From assembly GCF_949628215.1 (NCBI RefSeq), contig NC_134282.1, positions 17,960,723 through 18,024,722 of the forward strand: 64,000 nt of DNA. Reading direction: 5' to 3'. A model generated the notes under the pieces. That model made no database searches. It saw only the letters and a program-made list of their open reading frames with translations, and was not told the origin of the DNA. Positions 50,191 through 62,114 of the stretch are shown piece by piece. A program made the translations under genes and the position numbers. Within the stretch, counting starts at the first letter, position 1; every line of letters starts with the position of its first letter. This stretch comes from Phalacrocorax aristotelis (taxonomy: Eukaryota; Chordata; Aves; Suliformes; Phalacrocoracidae).

Positions 50191-50218
50191 ACACGGAGGA
50201 ACGCGTGGCTGCCCGGTA

Positions 50219-50338
50219 GGGACCAGGGACCGGGGACCGGGGACCGGGGACCGGGACCGGGACCGGGACCGGGACGGGACGGGACCAGGACCAGGACCAG
50301 GACCAGGACCAGGACCAGGACCAGGACCAGGACCAGGA
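50219..50338 (+). repeat. Period-shifting GGGACC / CCAGGA minisatellite
   Basis: Starting in GGACCAGGGACC, the array runs through 7-bp GGGGACC units, then 6-bp GGGACC units, then two 5-bp GGGAC units, then about nine 6-bp CCAGGA units. It sits between the D-box-like motif and the photolyase start codon, probably in the 5' UTR or proximal promoter. It is G-rich on the + strand and could form quadruplex structure. Confidence 0.95.
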
Positions 50339-50435
50339 AAGGCAGGAGACCGGGAGCTCAATACGGTCCCATTTCCCATCGCAGAGGCCTCACGCAACCA
50401 CGCGGCTCCGGGCACCGGCCCGGGCAATCCTAAGG

Positions 50436-53427
50436 ATGCGGCGGACACAAGGGAAGCGAAAGGCCGAGGCCACGGAGCTGCCACGCATGTCTCGGAGGAG
50501 GAAGGAGGAAGAGGAGGCGCTGCGGGAGGCCCGGCGGAGGGCGGCTCCATCCGTGCGGGAGTTCAAATACAACAAAAAGCGGGTTCGCCTCATCTCGCAG
50601 GGCTCGGACCTGAAGGATGATGCTCGTTGCATCCTTTACTGGATGTCCCGGGACCAACGGGTGCAAGGTGCGAACCAGCTGGCGGAGGGGGCTGGGAAAT
50701 GAAGTTCCCATGGGTGGCAAAAGCTTTGGTCACTTCCCACAGCAGCCTTTGGAGCTGATCCCCCCTCTGCAGGGAGGATTCCTCTTACAAAACACCACCT
50801 CCATCCTCTCAGCAGAGCATCCCCAACACTGCCCCGTGTGCTTTCTCCTCAGATAACTGGGCTTTCCTCTATGCCCAGCGCCTGGCCCTCAAACAGGAGC
50901 TGCCTCTGCACGTCTGCTTCTGTCTGGTGCCCAAATTCCTGGATGCCACCATCCGCCATTATGGCTTCATGCTGAGGGGGCTGCAGGAGGTGGCCGAGGT
51001 ACAGCTGCTGCAGGGATGTCCATGCTGGGTGGGACAAGGCAGGGACAGGGCTCCTGGGGATAGGGGGAGGCAGATCCATCCCTTCAGCAGGTGGTGGTGG
51101 GATGGGGTCTGCAGAGTCATGAACCATCACATAGCCAGCCCTCTCCTCCTTGCTGCAGGAGTGCGCAGAGCTCAACGTCCCCTTCCACTTGCTGCTAGGC
51201 TATGCCAAAGACGTGCTGCCCACGTTTGTGGTGGAACACGGTGTGGGTGGGCTGGTGACAGACTTCTGCCCCCTCCGCCTCCGCCGGCAGTGGGTGGAGG
51301 ATGTCAGTGAACGGTTGCCGGAGGATGTGCCATTTGCACAGGTGGGTTCCCGCACGCTGAGAAGGGAAAAACTCTGGCTGGTGAGATGTGGGAGGAATTT
51401 GTCTCCTGCGTTTCATGCCTGCAGAGGTGTGCTGGAGTGACATGTGCGGGGAGTGTGTGTGTCATGTCGTTGGGACTGTTTGCTTCTCCTGCTCATACCC
51501 TCCTCCATGGTTTTGCTTCCCAGGTTGATGCCCACAATATTGTGCCTTGCTGGGTCGCCTCCCCCAAGCAGGAATACAGTGCCAGGACCATCCGGGGCAA
51601 GATCCATACCCAGCTCCCCGAGTTCCTCACCGAGTTCCCCCCTGTTGTTCGTCACCCATATCCCCCTTCCTGCTCAGTAGAGGTACCAGCAGGAGACACC
51701 TCCACACCTACTCACAGCCAGTCCCAGAGAGTTTCACAGCTGCTTTGTGATCCTGGGAGGGGATGGCAGGGGATGGGGACAGTGACCTGCATGAGGTCAC
51801 ACACAGGTGCTGTGGAAATGGGGATGCCCTGGGGAAGGGATGTTCCCACCTCATTCATTCAATTCCCACATCTCTGCCTTGCAGGGCTGGTTAAGAGAAG
51901 GCCGGCATGAGCTAGGGACTTGCTGGTTGGGGACATCTAGGGGACATAACACTCAGGGCAGCCCTGGCTGAAGAGCATCTGCAAATGAACTCACACTGCT
52001 TGGTCGCTGCCCAGCCCATTGCTTGGGAGGCCTGTTATTCCAGCTTGCAGGTGGACCGCACTGTGAAGGAGGTGGAGTGGGCGACCCCTGGCACAGCTGC
52101 AGGGCTGGCTGTGCTGCAGTCCTTCATCACAGAGCGGCTGAAATCCTTTGGCTCCCTCCGGAACGACCCCAACAAGGCGGCGCTCAGCAACCTGTCCCCA
52201 TGGTTCCACTTTGGTGAGTGTCCCAGGCTTCTCACTCTGCAGCAGGGCTGAGCATGGTGGCTTGGACCAGCAGCCTGACTTGCTCCCTCCCCATGTTCCC
52301 AGGCCAGGTTTCCACCCAACGAGCCATCCTGGAGGTGCAGAAGCACCGGGGCAAGTACAAGGAGTCGGTGGATGCATTCGTGGAGGAGGCTGTGGTGAGG
52401 CGGGAGCTGGCTGAAAACTTTTGCTACTATAATGAGAACTACGACAGCATACAAGGTAGCATCCCAGGTTGGATGGGCAACTTGGTGGGCCAGGCTAGTA
52501 CCCAGCTGATCACCCCGACTTGGCAATCCTATTTCTGCTAGGAGACGTGCTGTAGGGACACTAATATGCCATCATTCGGTACCTTCTGGAGGTAGAACAG
52601 GAGCTGGCGGTTGCCCTCTTCAAGGCTGGTGCCTCCAGGGCACGGTGCCCTCAGTAGCTCAATTCCCCATACCTTCCCTGGGGCCCTGCAGGAGCAGGTT
52701 GCTCAGCATTGCTTCTCATCTCTCTTGCTCACAGGTGCTTATGACTGGGCACAAACCACCCTGAAGCTCCATGCCAAAGACAAGAGGCCTTTCCTCTACA
52801 AGCTGCAGGAGCTGGAACAGGGGACCACGCATGACCCGCTCTGGAATGCTGCCCAGGTAGCGCCCTGTGTCTTCCCCTCTCGAACCGCTGAGCCTTTGCC
52901 CAAGGGGCAGAGACAAGCTGGCATGGACTGACATCTGTGGCTGTCCCTTCCCCCCAGCTCCAAATGGTCCGAGAGGGCAAGATGCACGGCTTCCTGCGGA
53001 TGTACTGGGCAAAGAAGATCTTGGAGTGGACCCGCACACCCGAGGAGGCCCTACAGTTTGCCATTTACCTCAACGACCGCTACGAGCTGGATGGGATGGA
53101 CCCCAACGGATACGTAGGCAAGCTGCAGGATGAGGGCATGAGGCGGGGGGGGTGTCTTATTTCTGATAGCCAAGGCTGTGGTGGAGATGGGGAAGGGCTC
53201 TCTGCATAAAACTTAGCCCATGCTCCAGCCCATCCTGCTTTGGAACTGACGCTCCATCCCCATGCCTGGCAGGCTGCCTCTGGTCCATCTGCGGCATACA
53301 CGACCAGGGCTGGGCAGAGCGGGCCATCTTCGGGAAGATCCGCTACATGAACTATGCCGGCTGCAAGCGGAAGTTTGACGTGGGCCAGTTCGAGCGTCGC
53401 TACACCCCACACACGCTCTCCCAGTGA
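50436..53427 (+). CDS. PHR: Class II CPD (cyclobutane pyrimidine dimer) DNA photolyase
   Basis: This flavoenzyme uses light and FADH- to split UV-induced cyclobutane pyrimidine dimers in DNA. Nine exons: 50436-50667, 50853-50998, 51159-51341, 51524-51682, 52015-52213, 52303-52455, 52735-52856, 52958-53117, 53273-53427; 1,509 nt, 502 aa, frame intact. Both class II signatures are present: [15 protein letters not shown] and [20 protein letters not shown]. The FAD-site region has [15 protein letters not shown] and [16 protein letters not shown]. The N-terminus is basic ([20 protein letters not shown]), a plausible nuclear signal. Exon 8 ends at a GC donor (GTAG/GCAAGC); only this choice gives the conserved [14 protein letters not shown]. 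The start is the first ATG of the open frame. Birds, marsupials and fish keep this gene and placental mammals lost it. A D-box-like motif upstream suggests light induction. Confidence 0.96.
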
Positions 53428-54439
53428 TGCGCACAGCATGCCTTGAGATTGCTCGTGTCCCTCTATGCTGGGGGCAGATGTGCCTTTGCCAAGGTGCCAG
53501 CTCACACCTTACACCTCAGCTGGGGATCACCCTGGTTGCCCTTGGAGGGCTCACTGTAACAGCAGCAAGCCCCAGGCTTTTGCAGGTGTCTTTACTCTGC
53601 CATCAGCCCCTGCTAGAGCTGCCATGCTAGGGCAGTTGCTGGAGCCCTGCAGGGCCATGCAGGGCCCTCCTGCTGCCACAGGTTTGCTAGCAGCTGTGAA
53701 AGCCCATCCTCAGCATGCCCATGCCTGCCAGAAACATTTCCTATAACCACTGTGCTCAGGAGTAAGCCCAAGTCGCTGTTGCTGCTGCTAACCACTGCTT
53801 AGATTAGGCTGAGCAGGGCTTTTCTGGGGAAAAGCCCCCAGAAACTGGCTCTTCATGCTGTGCTGCCTGCAGGGAAGCCCTGCTTCACTCCATGCGGAGC
53901 CAGCACTGTGCAGGGCTTGCACCTGCATCCTTCAACAGTTACTTTAAACTTTACAGTTTCTATCTCCTGTGTCTAAGGTGTTTATGTGGCAATGCATGAC
54001 ACTGCTGCGAGGGGAGAGCTGGGCTGCATGGGACAGAGATGCAAGCAGGAACAGGGCACCCAAGGCCATGCCCCTGGGCCGCTCTGCCCGCAGCAAAGGC
54101 AGGCTCAGGAAAGGGACAGGTGTTACAGAGAGTCCCTTACTCAGTGGCTTGCACCTCCTGCCCCAAGTCCAGTGCGCAGTTTGGGGAGGGGGTGTGTGGC
54201 ACAAACCAGTTGGATTAATCAAGGGGTGGTGACAATAACCCCTTCCCAGTGCCATCTGGTGATGAACCACCATTTGCACAAGTTGTCCCCCCACTGGCCG
54301 CCCCCCCTCAAGCCCTGCCATCAGCTAGTGCATCCTGCTCCCTCCCTGCCCCAGGGGCCAACAGGAACTGCAGCACTGACCCCAAGGAGGGGATACACAC
54401 TGTCACCCCACCTGAAATGATGCCATAACACAACCAGGC
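53428..54439. other. Photolyase 3' region and gap to the RUBCN 3' end
   Basis: The photolyase 3' UTR begins here, but no + strand AATAAA was found; the AT-richer string at 53,935-53,990 is the likeliest end region. No other gene was seen. The two genes converge with about 1 kb between the photolyase stop and the RUBCN poly(A) site. Confidence 0.5.
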
Positions 54440-56931
54440 CCCTTATTAACTTAGTTTATTAGGGATGGCATTTTTGTTGCTACACTGTGCCATAGTCCCA
54501 TGGGGGCTCCAGTTGATGGCTGGGGCAGCCCCTTGCTCTCCCTTACAAAGAGCTCACTGCCTTGGCCAGTTCCAGTGTTGCTCGTAGCAGTCAGTGCTGG
54601 GCAGCGGTGTCAGTGATGGGCACAACCCTGCCCTGGAGACCTCCACCAGGTGTGCAAGTCCTGCTGCTTCCAGGCAAAGTTCATGGCAGAGAGTGGAAAT
54701 CACAGATAAGCCAAAATCCCTTCCCCCTCCTCTAAATGTACTCAGTGCTTCTAGAAAGGGACACAGACAGCCTCTTAGCTGCTATCCCATGACATTAAAG
54801 TGCTTCAAACAAAACGGGGTGGACGGAGGTGTGCTGCTGAGGCAGTGGCAGGGAAGGGGGTCCCAGCTCCAGGCAGCAGTGGGAGGGTTCGGCTTGGGGT
54901 TGGGGACATGCAAGACCAAGGCAGCCAGAGTCTGGCAGCCCCAGGACTTGTGGAGATGGAGAGTGAGCGGAAGAGCAGCTGCTCCCCTGGGGAAAACAGG
55001 CAGAAGCAAGACTGGAGGAGGCAAAAACCGTAGGGGAGCGAGTGGGGAGCTGAACCCCCTTTCCTGGGCAAGACCTGACTTTGTCAGGATGCTGCAGAGC
55101 AGGGGAGATGCTGCTGTGCAGTAGCCCGGCCCCCAGCAGTGAGGCTTGCAGCCACACTCCCTGACCAAGCCCTGCGGTGACTTCTCCTGGTCCCAGCCTC
55201 CACATCCCCTGTCCCTCGACCCTGCTGCCTCCACTGGGACAGCCCACAAGGGGTCACATCCCAGCCAGGGCACACCTGCAAGAGCTGCTGTCCATAGATG
55301 CCTTCTGCCAGTGTATTGCTCCCTGGTCCCTCAACACCCTTATCGCACATACACAGGCCCCACTGTCCTTCCAAACACCCTGCTGCCACCTCACATCCCA
55401 CCCATGCTAAGGTGGTGCTGGACACTCACCCATGCCATGGGCTAAAGCATCCCTCTGCAATGCAGAGGGACCTCCTCGATTGACCACTAGCCCCACAGTG
55501 CAGAGCTCACCTTCTATCACTGGGTCCAACCCCACAGAGCTGTTGGCCATGGCAGAGAGCTCTGCATCGGCAAGGGACCAACCCTTTGCAGCACTCCAGT
55601 GCCAAACCTCTCTCCCCTGTGCACCCCCCATTGCAAGCAGGCTGCCTGGCTACCCCACTGCACCGCAGCTAGGAAGCCTTGAGGCTTTGCGTGGCTCAGT
55701 GACCCCTCTCCAAAGGGGAGCAGGAGATCTGCTGAGAGAGCGGACACCTGGCAAACACCAGCCCCATCCAGGGGTGAAGACCCAGGAGCAGGACAGCCTT
55801 GGAGGTTTTATATCGGTGAGTCCCAAGCAGATTGCATGCCCCCTAAAGAGGCACGTCAAGCAGCACCTCCTCGCGGGGGGAACACACAATTAAAAATACA
55901 AACTACATTAAAAAAATAAAACCAAATCTAGCAGATTAAAAAACAAAAACCCAACATAAAAAAACAGAGACAGAGGCTCAGGGGATGCGGCTGGAGGGCT
56001 GAGCCTTCACCCACATCCCAACAGGCCTCAGGCTGAAGGCAGCTGCACACAAGGCAGGTCCTGATGCCACCAGAGTGAGGTCCCATGTCATCCTTAGAGG
56101 AGGACACAACCCCCTGGGAGGACAGACCGGCAGCACAGTGAGGAAGCCTCGCTTACTGCATCCTCTGGCCACGGCTATCTGCCTCTGCCGAAAGCCCAGC
56201 AGCACCAGCCCCCTTGTGTGGCTGCTCCCAGGGGCAGTGCCCCTCTGCAGCACAGGCTGCGGTTGGAGGGCAGGGAAAGCAGCTCAGCACAAACAGCATG
56301 GAGAGGTGAGGCAGAAATCTGGCATTTTCACTACTGCCACGTCCTCTGCTCTGATCCTGGAGTGAGAACAACTGCTCTCCAGCAGTGTCCCAAGCCAGAT
56401 TTGAGAAAGGGAGCTGTTAAATGTACAACCAACCCCAAACCCCCACCCTCCTTTCATGCACACAACCCCCAGCAGCAGGACAGGATCAGAGGACTTGGAG
56501 AGCTGATTCCCCGCTCCAATGATCAGATGTGGCCAGAGCTTCCCAGTATACAGCTGATGAGCAGAAAGTGCTGATCCCCCAGGTGATCCTGCCAGGGAGC
56601 AGGGCACAGGGAGTGGCAACACAGCCCTGCCTATTCCAGCACGAACAACTGCTCAAAAAAAGGCCCCTGTTCTGCCTGCAGGACAGGCAGCAGCAGCTGC
56701 CTTTCCTCAAGCAAAGGCATCAGGGAACATGAGCGGTACCTGGAGACCCAGACAATGGAAGATACCCATTCCCAGCCCAGCACTACTGCATGGGGGAAAA
56801 CAGATCCCTTCAAGACAGTGCTCCAGGCCCCCTGACAGTCCTCCTCATCTCCAGTCAGTGTGGCTCAGTCTCTGGTGACAAAGGCCACGCACATAAATAA
56901 ACCCACAATCTGCTCCTCCGCTGCAACATGC
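54440..56931 (-). terminator. RUBCN: RUBCN 3' UTR and poly(A) signal
   Basis: From the RUBCN stop (56934-56932) the - strand runs about 2.5 kb to AATAAA at 54460-54455, the first convincing poly(A) signal in that direction. An A-rich stretch on the + strand at 55,885-55,960 reads as T-rich in the transcript. No coding exon was recognised in the interval. Confidence 0.6.
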
Positions 56932-59900
56932 TCAGGTGGCTGCCACTGCCTCTGGCTCCTCCAGCTCGTCTTCGTAGTCTGAGACGTAGGACTCCATGCT
57001 CTGCTTGGCCAGCAGCTCTCTCCGGGCTTGAAGCCGCTCACAGCGGGGACAGCGGGTGGATTTGAAGCAGGATTTGTGGTAGCAGGCTTTGCACTCTGTG
57101 GGGGAGAGCATGGCTGAGAGCTGGCAGGGGCTGACACAGACTGCCTGACACTGCACCCTGGGATGGATGCTCCAGGGTTGTCCAGGAAGACATTTCAAAC
57201 CAAAGCAGTGGCAGAACAAGCACCAAAAGCAGGAGTCCAGCACCGTTCTGGACACAGCAAGAAGTCATGCTGCCGGGAACCTGCAGTGGCTTGCAAAGCC
57301 TTTGGGAGCACAGGCGGCAGGGTTTCCTGCTCCGCACAGGTCTGTCCCCAAACTTTCCTGATTCTCCAAGGAAAAGGTGACTCTGCCCCAAGTTTTCTCT
57401 GGCACTGCACCTGCCAAACCACAGCTTGCATGTTGCCAGGAACCATTTCAATCTAGTTCAGAGGCTGGTCCCAAGCTGCAAGGACAAGCTCTGCTTGGCC
57501 ATTAGTACTGGACATTGTAGAGGATGACTTCTGAAGGGGCCCAGGGACTTCCTGGCAGGCAGGAAGGGAACAGAGGCAAAGCCTTCAGGCTCTCTCTGCT
57601 CTACAAGGTCAGCTCCAGCCATCCAAGCAGGGGCAAGGGAGCCAGGTGCAGGCTGTAGCCAGGGCTCCCAGACATCCACTCGCTGCAGTCACAACCCAAC
57701 AGCCCACTGCCATTCAGGAAAGCAGCACAAGGCATGGTCAGGAAGGAGCCTACATGCTCCACCCCACCAGCAGCTCTGGACAAACACTGTTATAATGCTG
57801 ATCATCTGTGTGTCAATGTGGTGCAGAGACACAGGCCACGTACAGAAGCACTCTGGTCTGGCTGGCTCTAGCTCTGTACCTCTCACTATCACAAATGCCA
57901 CTCAAACTGGAGGCAGACCTTGGTGGCCTCAGGCTTTGTCCCTTCCCTGTTTCTCCCCAGCATCTCACCTTCACATGTCCTGCACTTGTTGAGCTCAAAG
58001 GGGAAAATGATGTCACCCTCATTCTGGCAGAACTCACAGATGAAGCCTTTGGCTTGGCACAGCTGGAAGGAGAAAAGGTGAGGAAAAGGCAGCTAAATGC
58101 TCCTTATCTCCCTGGCCAGCAGGGTAGGAGGTAGAGCAGAGCAGGACAGCAGGACGGACACAGTGCCCTCCTTTAACCACGGGGTAGAGCCGCTCCCCAG
58201 CATGGAGTACAGCAAGGCAGAATCAACATGTGTCAGGGGTGGGGGAGAGCCAAAAAACAAATGGGGTAACAAACATCCCACACATGCTGGGTAGCAGCTC
58301 TGTGGAGCAGGCAGGAGCAGTTAGCATTCAATCAGTTAATTTGGCAGCTGTCCTGCACGTCAAAGCCCCCCATCAGTTATTCTGGCAGCAAAGCCTGCTC
58401 CCAAGGGTGCGAAGCCGTGCAGGAGGCAGGTAAGGAGGCCTTACCATGCACTTCTCAACATGAAGGCTGCCTGCTTTCAGGAGCTCTGTCAGTCGAGGCA
58501 CCAGGTCCCCTTTCTTCGTGGCGCTGAGGTCGCTCAGCGAGTAGAGGTGCAAATCCTCCGTCAAGTGGCCAGGCACTGCATCGAAGGAGTCTAGGAGGCT
58601 GCAAGGACAGAGAAACCAGAGCTCATAGCAAAGTGACTCTACTAAGCCCCCTCTCTCCACTGTTTCTCCTTTCTCTCCCCCTCCACTCCCCTCTCCCCCC
58701 ATTGCTCATTGCACAGGCTGCACAGATCCCCAGCGCAAATTGCCACGGGACAGATCAAGGACAGCACAATAGCTTCACCTCACAGCCCAGGACTCACTCT
58801 TTAGCTAGCCGGCACGTCTTAAACATGTTCTTCATGTGGAAAAGCTGGATTCGCAGCAGCTGGAGGGAAAGGGCAGACACAAGAATCAGTAAGCACAGCA
58901 CAGTCCTTAGCCAAACAGGTCAGTCTTGCTTTCTACACTGGTGAAACAACCGCTACTCCTCAGCTGCAGCTCCCCGCTACCGAAGTGCTTACACCACACA
59001 GGACAAAGCAAGCACAACCATCATTCATGCACTCCAGGACATAAATTGAAGCCCAGCTGGACACCAGGCACAAATTCCTTTTGGAATTCCTACACTACTA
59101 TACAAAGAACAAGAGGTGAATGGAAACCTACAGTGCTGAGGTTTTAAGCCCCAAAACCAGAAATATGTGCTTCTCCCCAGCTTCCCTGGAATACAGTTTA
59201 CAAATGGCAGCCACCCACCTCACCCAAACCCTGCTCAGGCAGCCGTGGAAAGGGTCTTACCCACACTTGGTTGAGAGACTTCACTTTCCGGTACAGGGCG
59301 GGATTGATATCCTGCACATTGAAGAGCGGGTCACTCCAGATCTTGCTCAGCAGGTCTTTGGAGAAGTTGCTCACACAGTACTTGCTGAAGTCCCACTTGC
59401 GCAGGATGCGGCTGGGGATGACCATCTGGGCATTCTCATGGCAGCACTGGCAGAAATACTTCCCCAGGTACTCACAGTACCGCAGCCGCTTCATGTAATC
59501 TGGCCAAACCCAGGGAGGTCAGCCAAGGCACAGGCTCTGCCCAACCACATACTGGACTCCCAATGTTGTTCAGCATTTCCAACAAGCAAGGCAGTTCGCC
59601 TTGCCGGTACCCTCCTCCAGCCCCAGAGTGCTCAAGACCCCTGCCAACTGCAAAAGCATTTGGGACCACAGTCTGGTCTTATGCAGCCACAGGTACCTAC
59701 ATACTCAGGAAACACAGCTGGTCAAAGAGCTCTGGAGCCACAGCAGAACCTGCCGGGAGCTTTAGGACCCCAACAGATGACTTTTCTTTAGAAAAGCCAA
59801 CATCTGAAATGCTCTTCAAAGGACAAGCTAGCTGCTCTTTGCCTCCAACAGCCCCATGACCTTCTGGAGAAGGAGGCTCCCCTGTGGGTGGTGCACACCA

Positions 59901-62114
59901 ATTTGCAGGCAGAGCTGGCAATGTACCACTTCCCTGCTGACCTTGTGCTGAGCTCTGCCACCACCCACCCGCTTTGCATCTTCCCACTTGTTTGCAGGTT
60001 CTTCCCCACTCTCCAGCTACAGGTCAGCGTCCCAGCACTCACCAGGATCAGTCCGGATGCCACAGCCTGCACAACGGTAATTCTGCTTGGCCACGGCCAC
60101 CTTCCTCCTGCCCAGAGACAGAAGACAACATGCATGAATCCAGCCCTGATGGTGCCTGGCATCAGAAGACAGGCACTAGCACAGGTCTGGATGGCAGAGA
60201 TGGCCACATGCTTTGCCACTTAAGGGCAGACAACAAATCCAAGGGGAAAAGCCCTGTTGTGCCCTGGTGCACACCAAAGGCACCAACCGCAGGCACTGGC
60301 TCCATCGCATAGCACCAGCTGGCAGTGGTGATCACCATGGATTTACCAAGCTCAGAGCAGGGAAGCCCCAGCAGTCAAGTGGGAAGGACACGATAATCAA
60401 CCCTGGAGTTGATGGGAAAGAGTTGGAAAGGACAGGTCCCCGAAGAGCCCTCAGCCACATGGGCCCTTACGTTGGGGTTGGGTGAACATTGAAGATGATC
60501 TGTGGTCGTGGTGGGGCCCACTCCAAGTTTCCGCGCACCCGAATCCTCAGCTTGTAGATGTCAGCATGTTCTCCATCGTCAGGAGAGATGGGCAGAGAGT
60601 CGGGGATGGGCAGGAGCTGGGAGAGGCAGGCAAGAGGGTCAGATCCCTGCCTGGTACCACAAAGGCAATGTACCTGGCTGGCTTGCCAAAAACCTGCAAC
60701 TGCAGCCCTCTGGAAAACTGCCAGGCACCAAGCTGCTGCTCCAGCTGAGTGGCAGCTGGAGAATGGATGTCCTCAGGGATCCAGGCACTCTGCTGTAGGA
60801 GGCTGTAGTGGCAGAATCCTGCTCAGCTGCACCCATCTCCAGAACCTGGACAAAACTGCTCCTCCAGCTCCACAAAGGGATCACTGGGACTAGCAAAGCC
60901 CCTTGTCAATGAGCTGAAGCATTGGGTTTGGGGAAGAGCAAATGCCATTGGTGGCCAGGGACTCATACCCCTACCTTCTGCGGGGCGTCGTGCTCAGGGA
61001 CCAGCCACTCCAATTCAGAGGCAGCTGGAAGCTGCATGCCCTCAAACTGCTTCAACAAGCCCATGGCCACGGCCTCGGCCGAGTTGGAATTGAGGAAGGG
61101 GTGGGACCTAGACAGTGAAGGGAGTGGTTAGTGCCAGGTCTCACAGCTGTGCCCTCCTTACAACCCCTGATGCCAGTTCCAGCTTAAGCCGAAGATGCTC
61201 CCTTCAACTCTGGTAACTTATTTCTGCACTGCTACACAGGCTTAACATTGATTTACGCGATTGATTTCTGTCTTTGCAGCTACCCCCAAGCAAAGCTACC
61301 TAATAGCACAATAGCTGTTTAGAAAGGCAAGCAAAGCATATCTTAAAACCTGTGCCTGTTTGCAGGGGAAGCTGCAAAGTGAGAGCCAGTGTCTGTACAA
61401 GCCAGAAGTAACTGCTCTCCCAGTACGAACCTACCAAAGCTGCCAAGCATGGACACAGCTCTTTATCTCACCCAACGAGCAGAGAGATCCCTGCAGCCCA
61501 AAGGGGTTTTACTTTCAGAACATTAACACAGCAGCTGTGCTTAAAACAGGTTGTGATTCACCTCCCCACAACCCCCACCTCTCCACCCCAGGGTAGTGTC
61601 GGGAAAGGACCAAGAACTTCATGTTTAAGCTGCTGCTGCACTGCACAGAGAATTTATAAGCATCACTGTGTGCCAGTGCTTCCACCTCTGGGTCACAGCA
61701 CAGCAGCAAGGGTTGGAGAGAAGATGGGGAGGCAGGGGAGGCTCAGAGCCAGCAGCCAGCCAGCAGCCAGTCCAGATGCTCCAGGCTGTGCCAGGTCCTC
61801 TCCCCAGCCTCTCACCCTGACACCAGTCCATATCATACCTACCTCATGTGAATACCCTGATCATCCCAGGTGCTGCTTCCCAAATTTAAGTCTAGGACCC
61901 AGTGCCCCTCTACTAAGTAAAGTTATGGAGGGAGGAAGGGAGGGAGGGATGTCCACTCCAGTGCAAAACAGCAGCTGATGAACAGGGAAGATCAGAGTTG
62001 GGCAGGAAGGGGAACTTGGTATCAAGATGCCTCGCCACAAGTTGAAGACATACATGGAGTCCGAGGAGAGAAAGGACTTCCTGCTGGAGTCTGGGTTCCT
62101 CTTGATGTCTGCAT
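56932..62114 (-). CDS. RUBCN: RUBCN (Rubicon) autophagy regulator, C-terminal part
   Basis: Rubicon is a Beclin-1/PI3KC3 and Rab7 partner that restrains autophagosome maturation and supports LC3-associated phagocytosis. Exons (- strand): 62114-62054, 61107-60975, 60616-60471, 60107-60043, 59499-59261, 58859-58798, 58598-58445, 58062-57969, 57095-56932. They encode [40 protein letters not shown], then the RH domain with zinc-binding pairs ([57 protein letters not shown]) and a tail ending [18 protein letters not shown]. The match to mammalian RUBCN is almost residue for residue. The 62114-62054 exon is less certain but its phase fits. The RUN domain and other N-terminal exons lie to the right of the window. 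Confidence 0.95.

Noticed and set aside
49961-50620. Open frames reading DRDRD/GPGPG across the photolyase upstream region
   Set aside because: They are translations of the GGGACC/CCAGGA minisatellite; the dipeptide runs occur in several frames and both strands.
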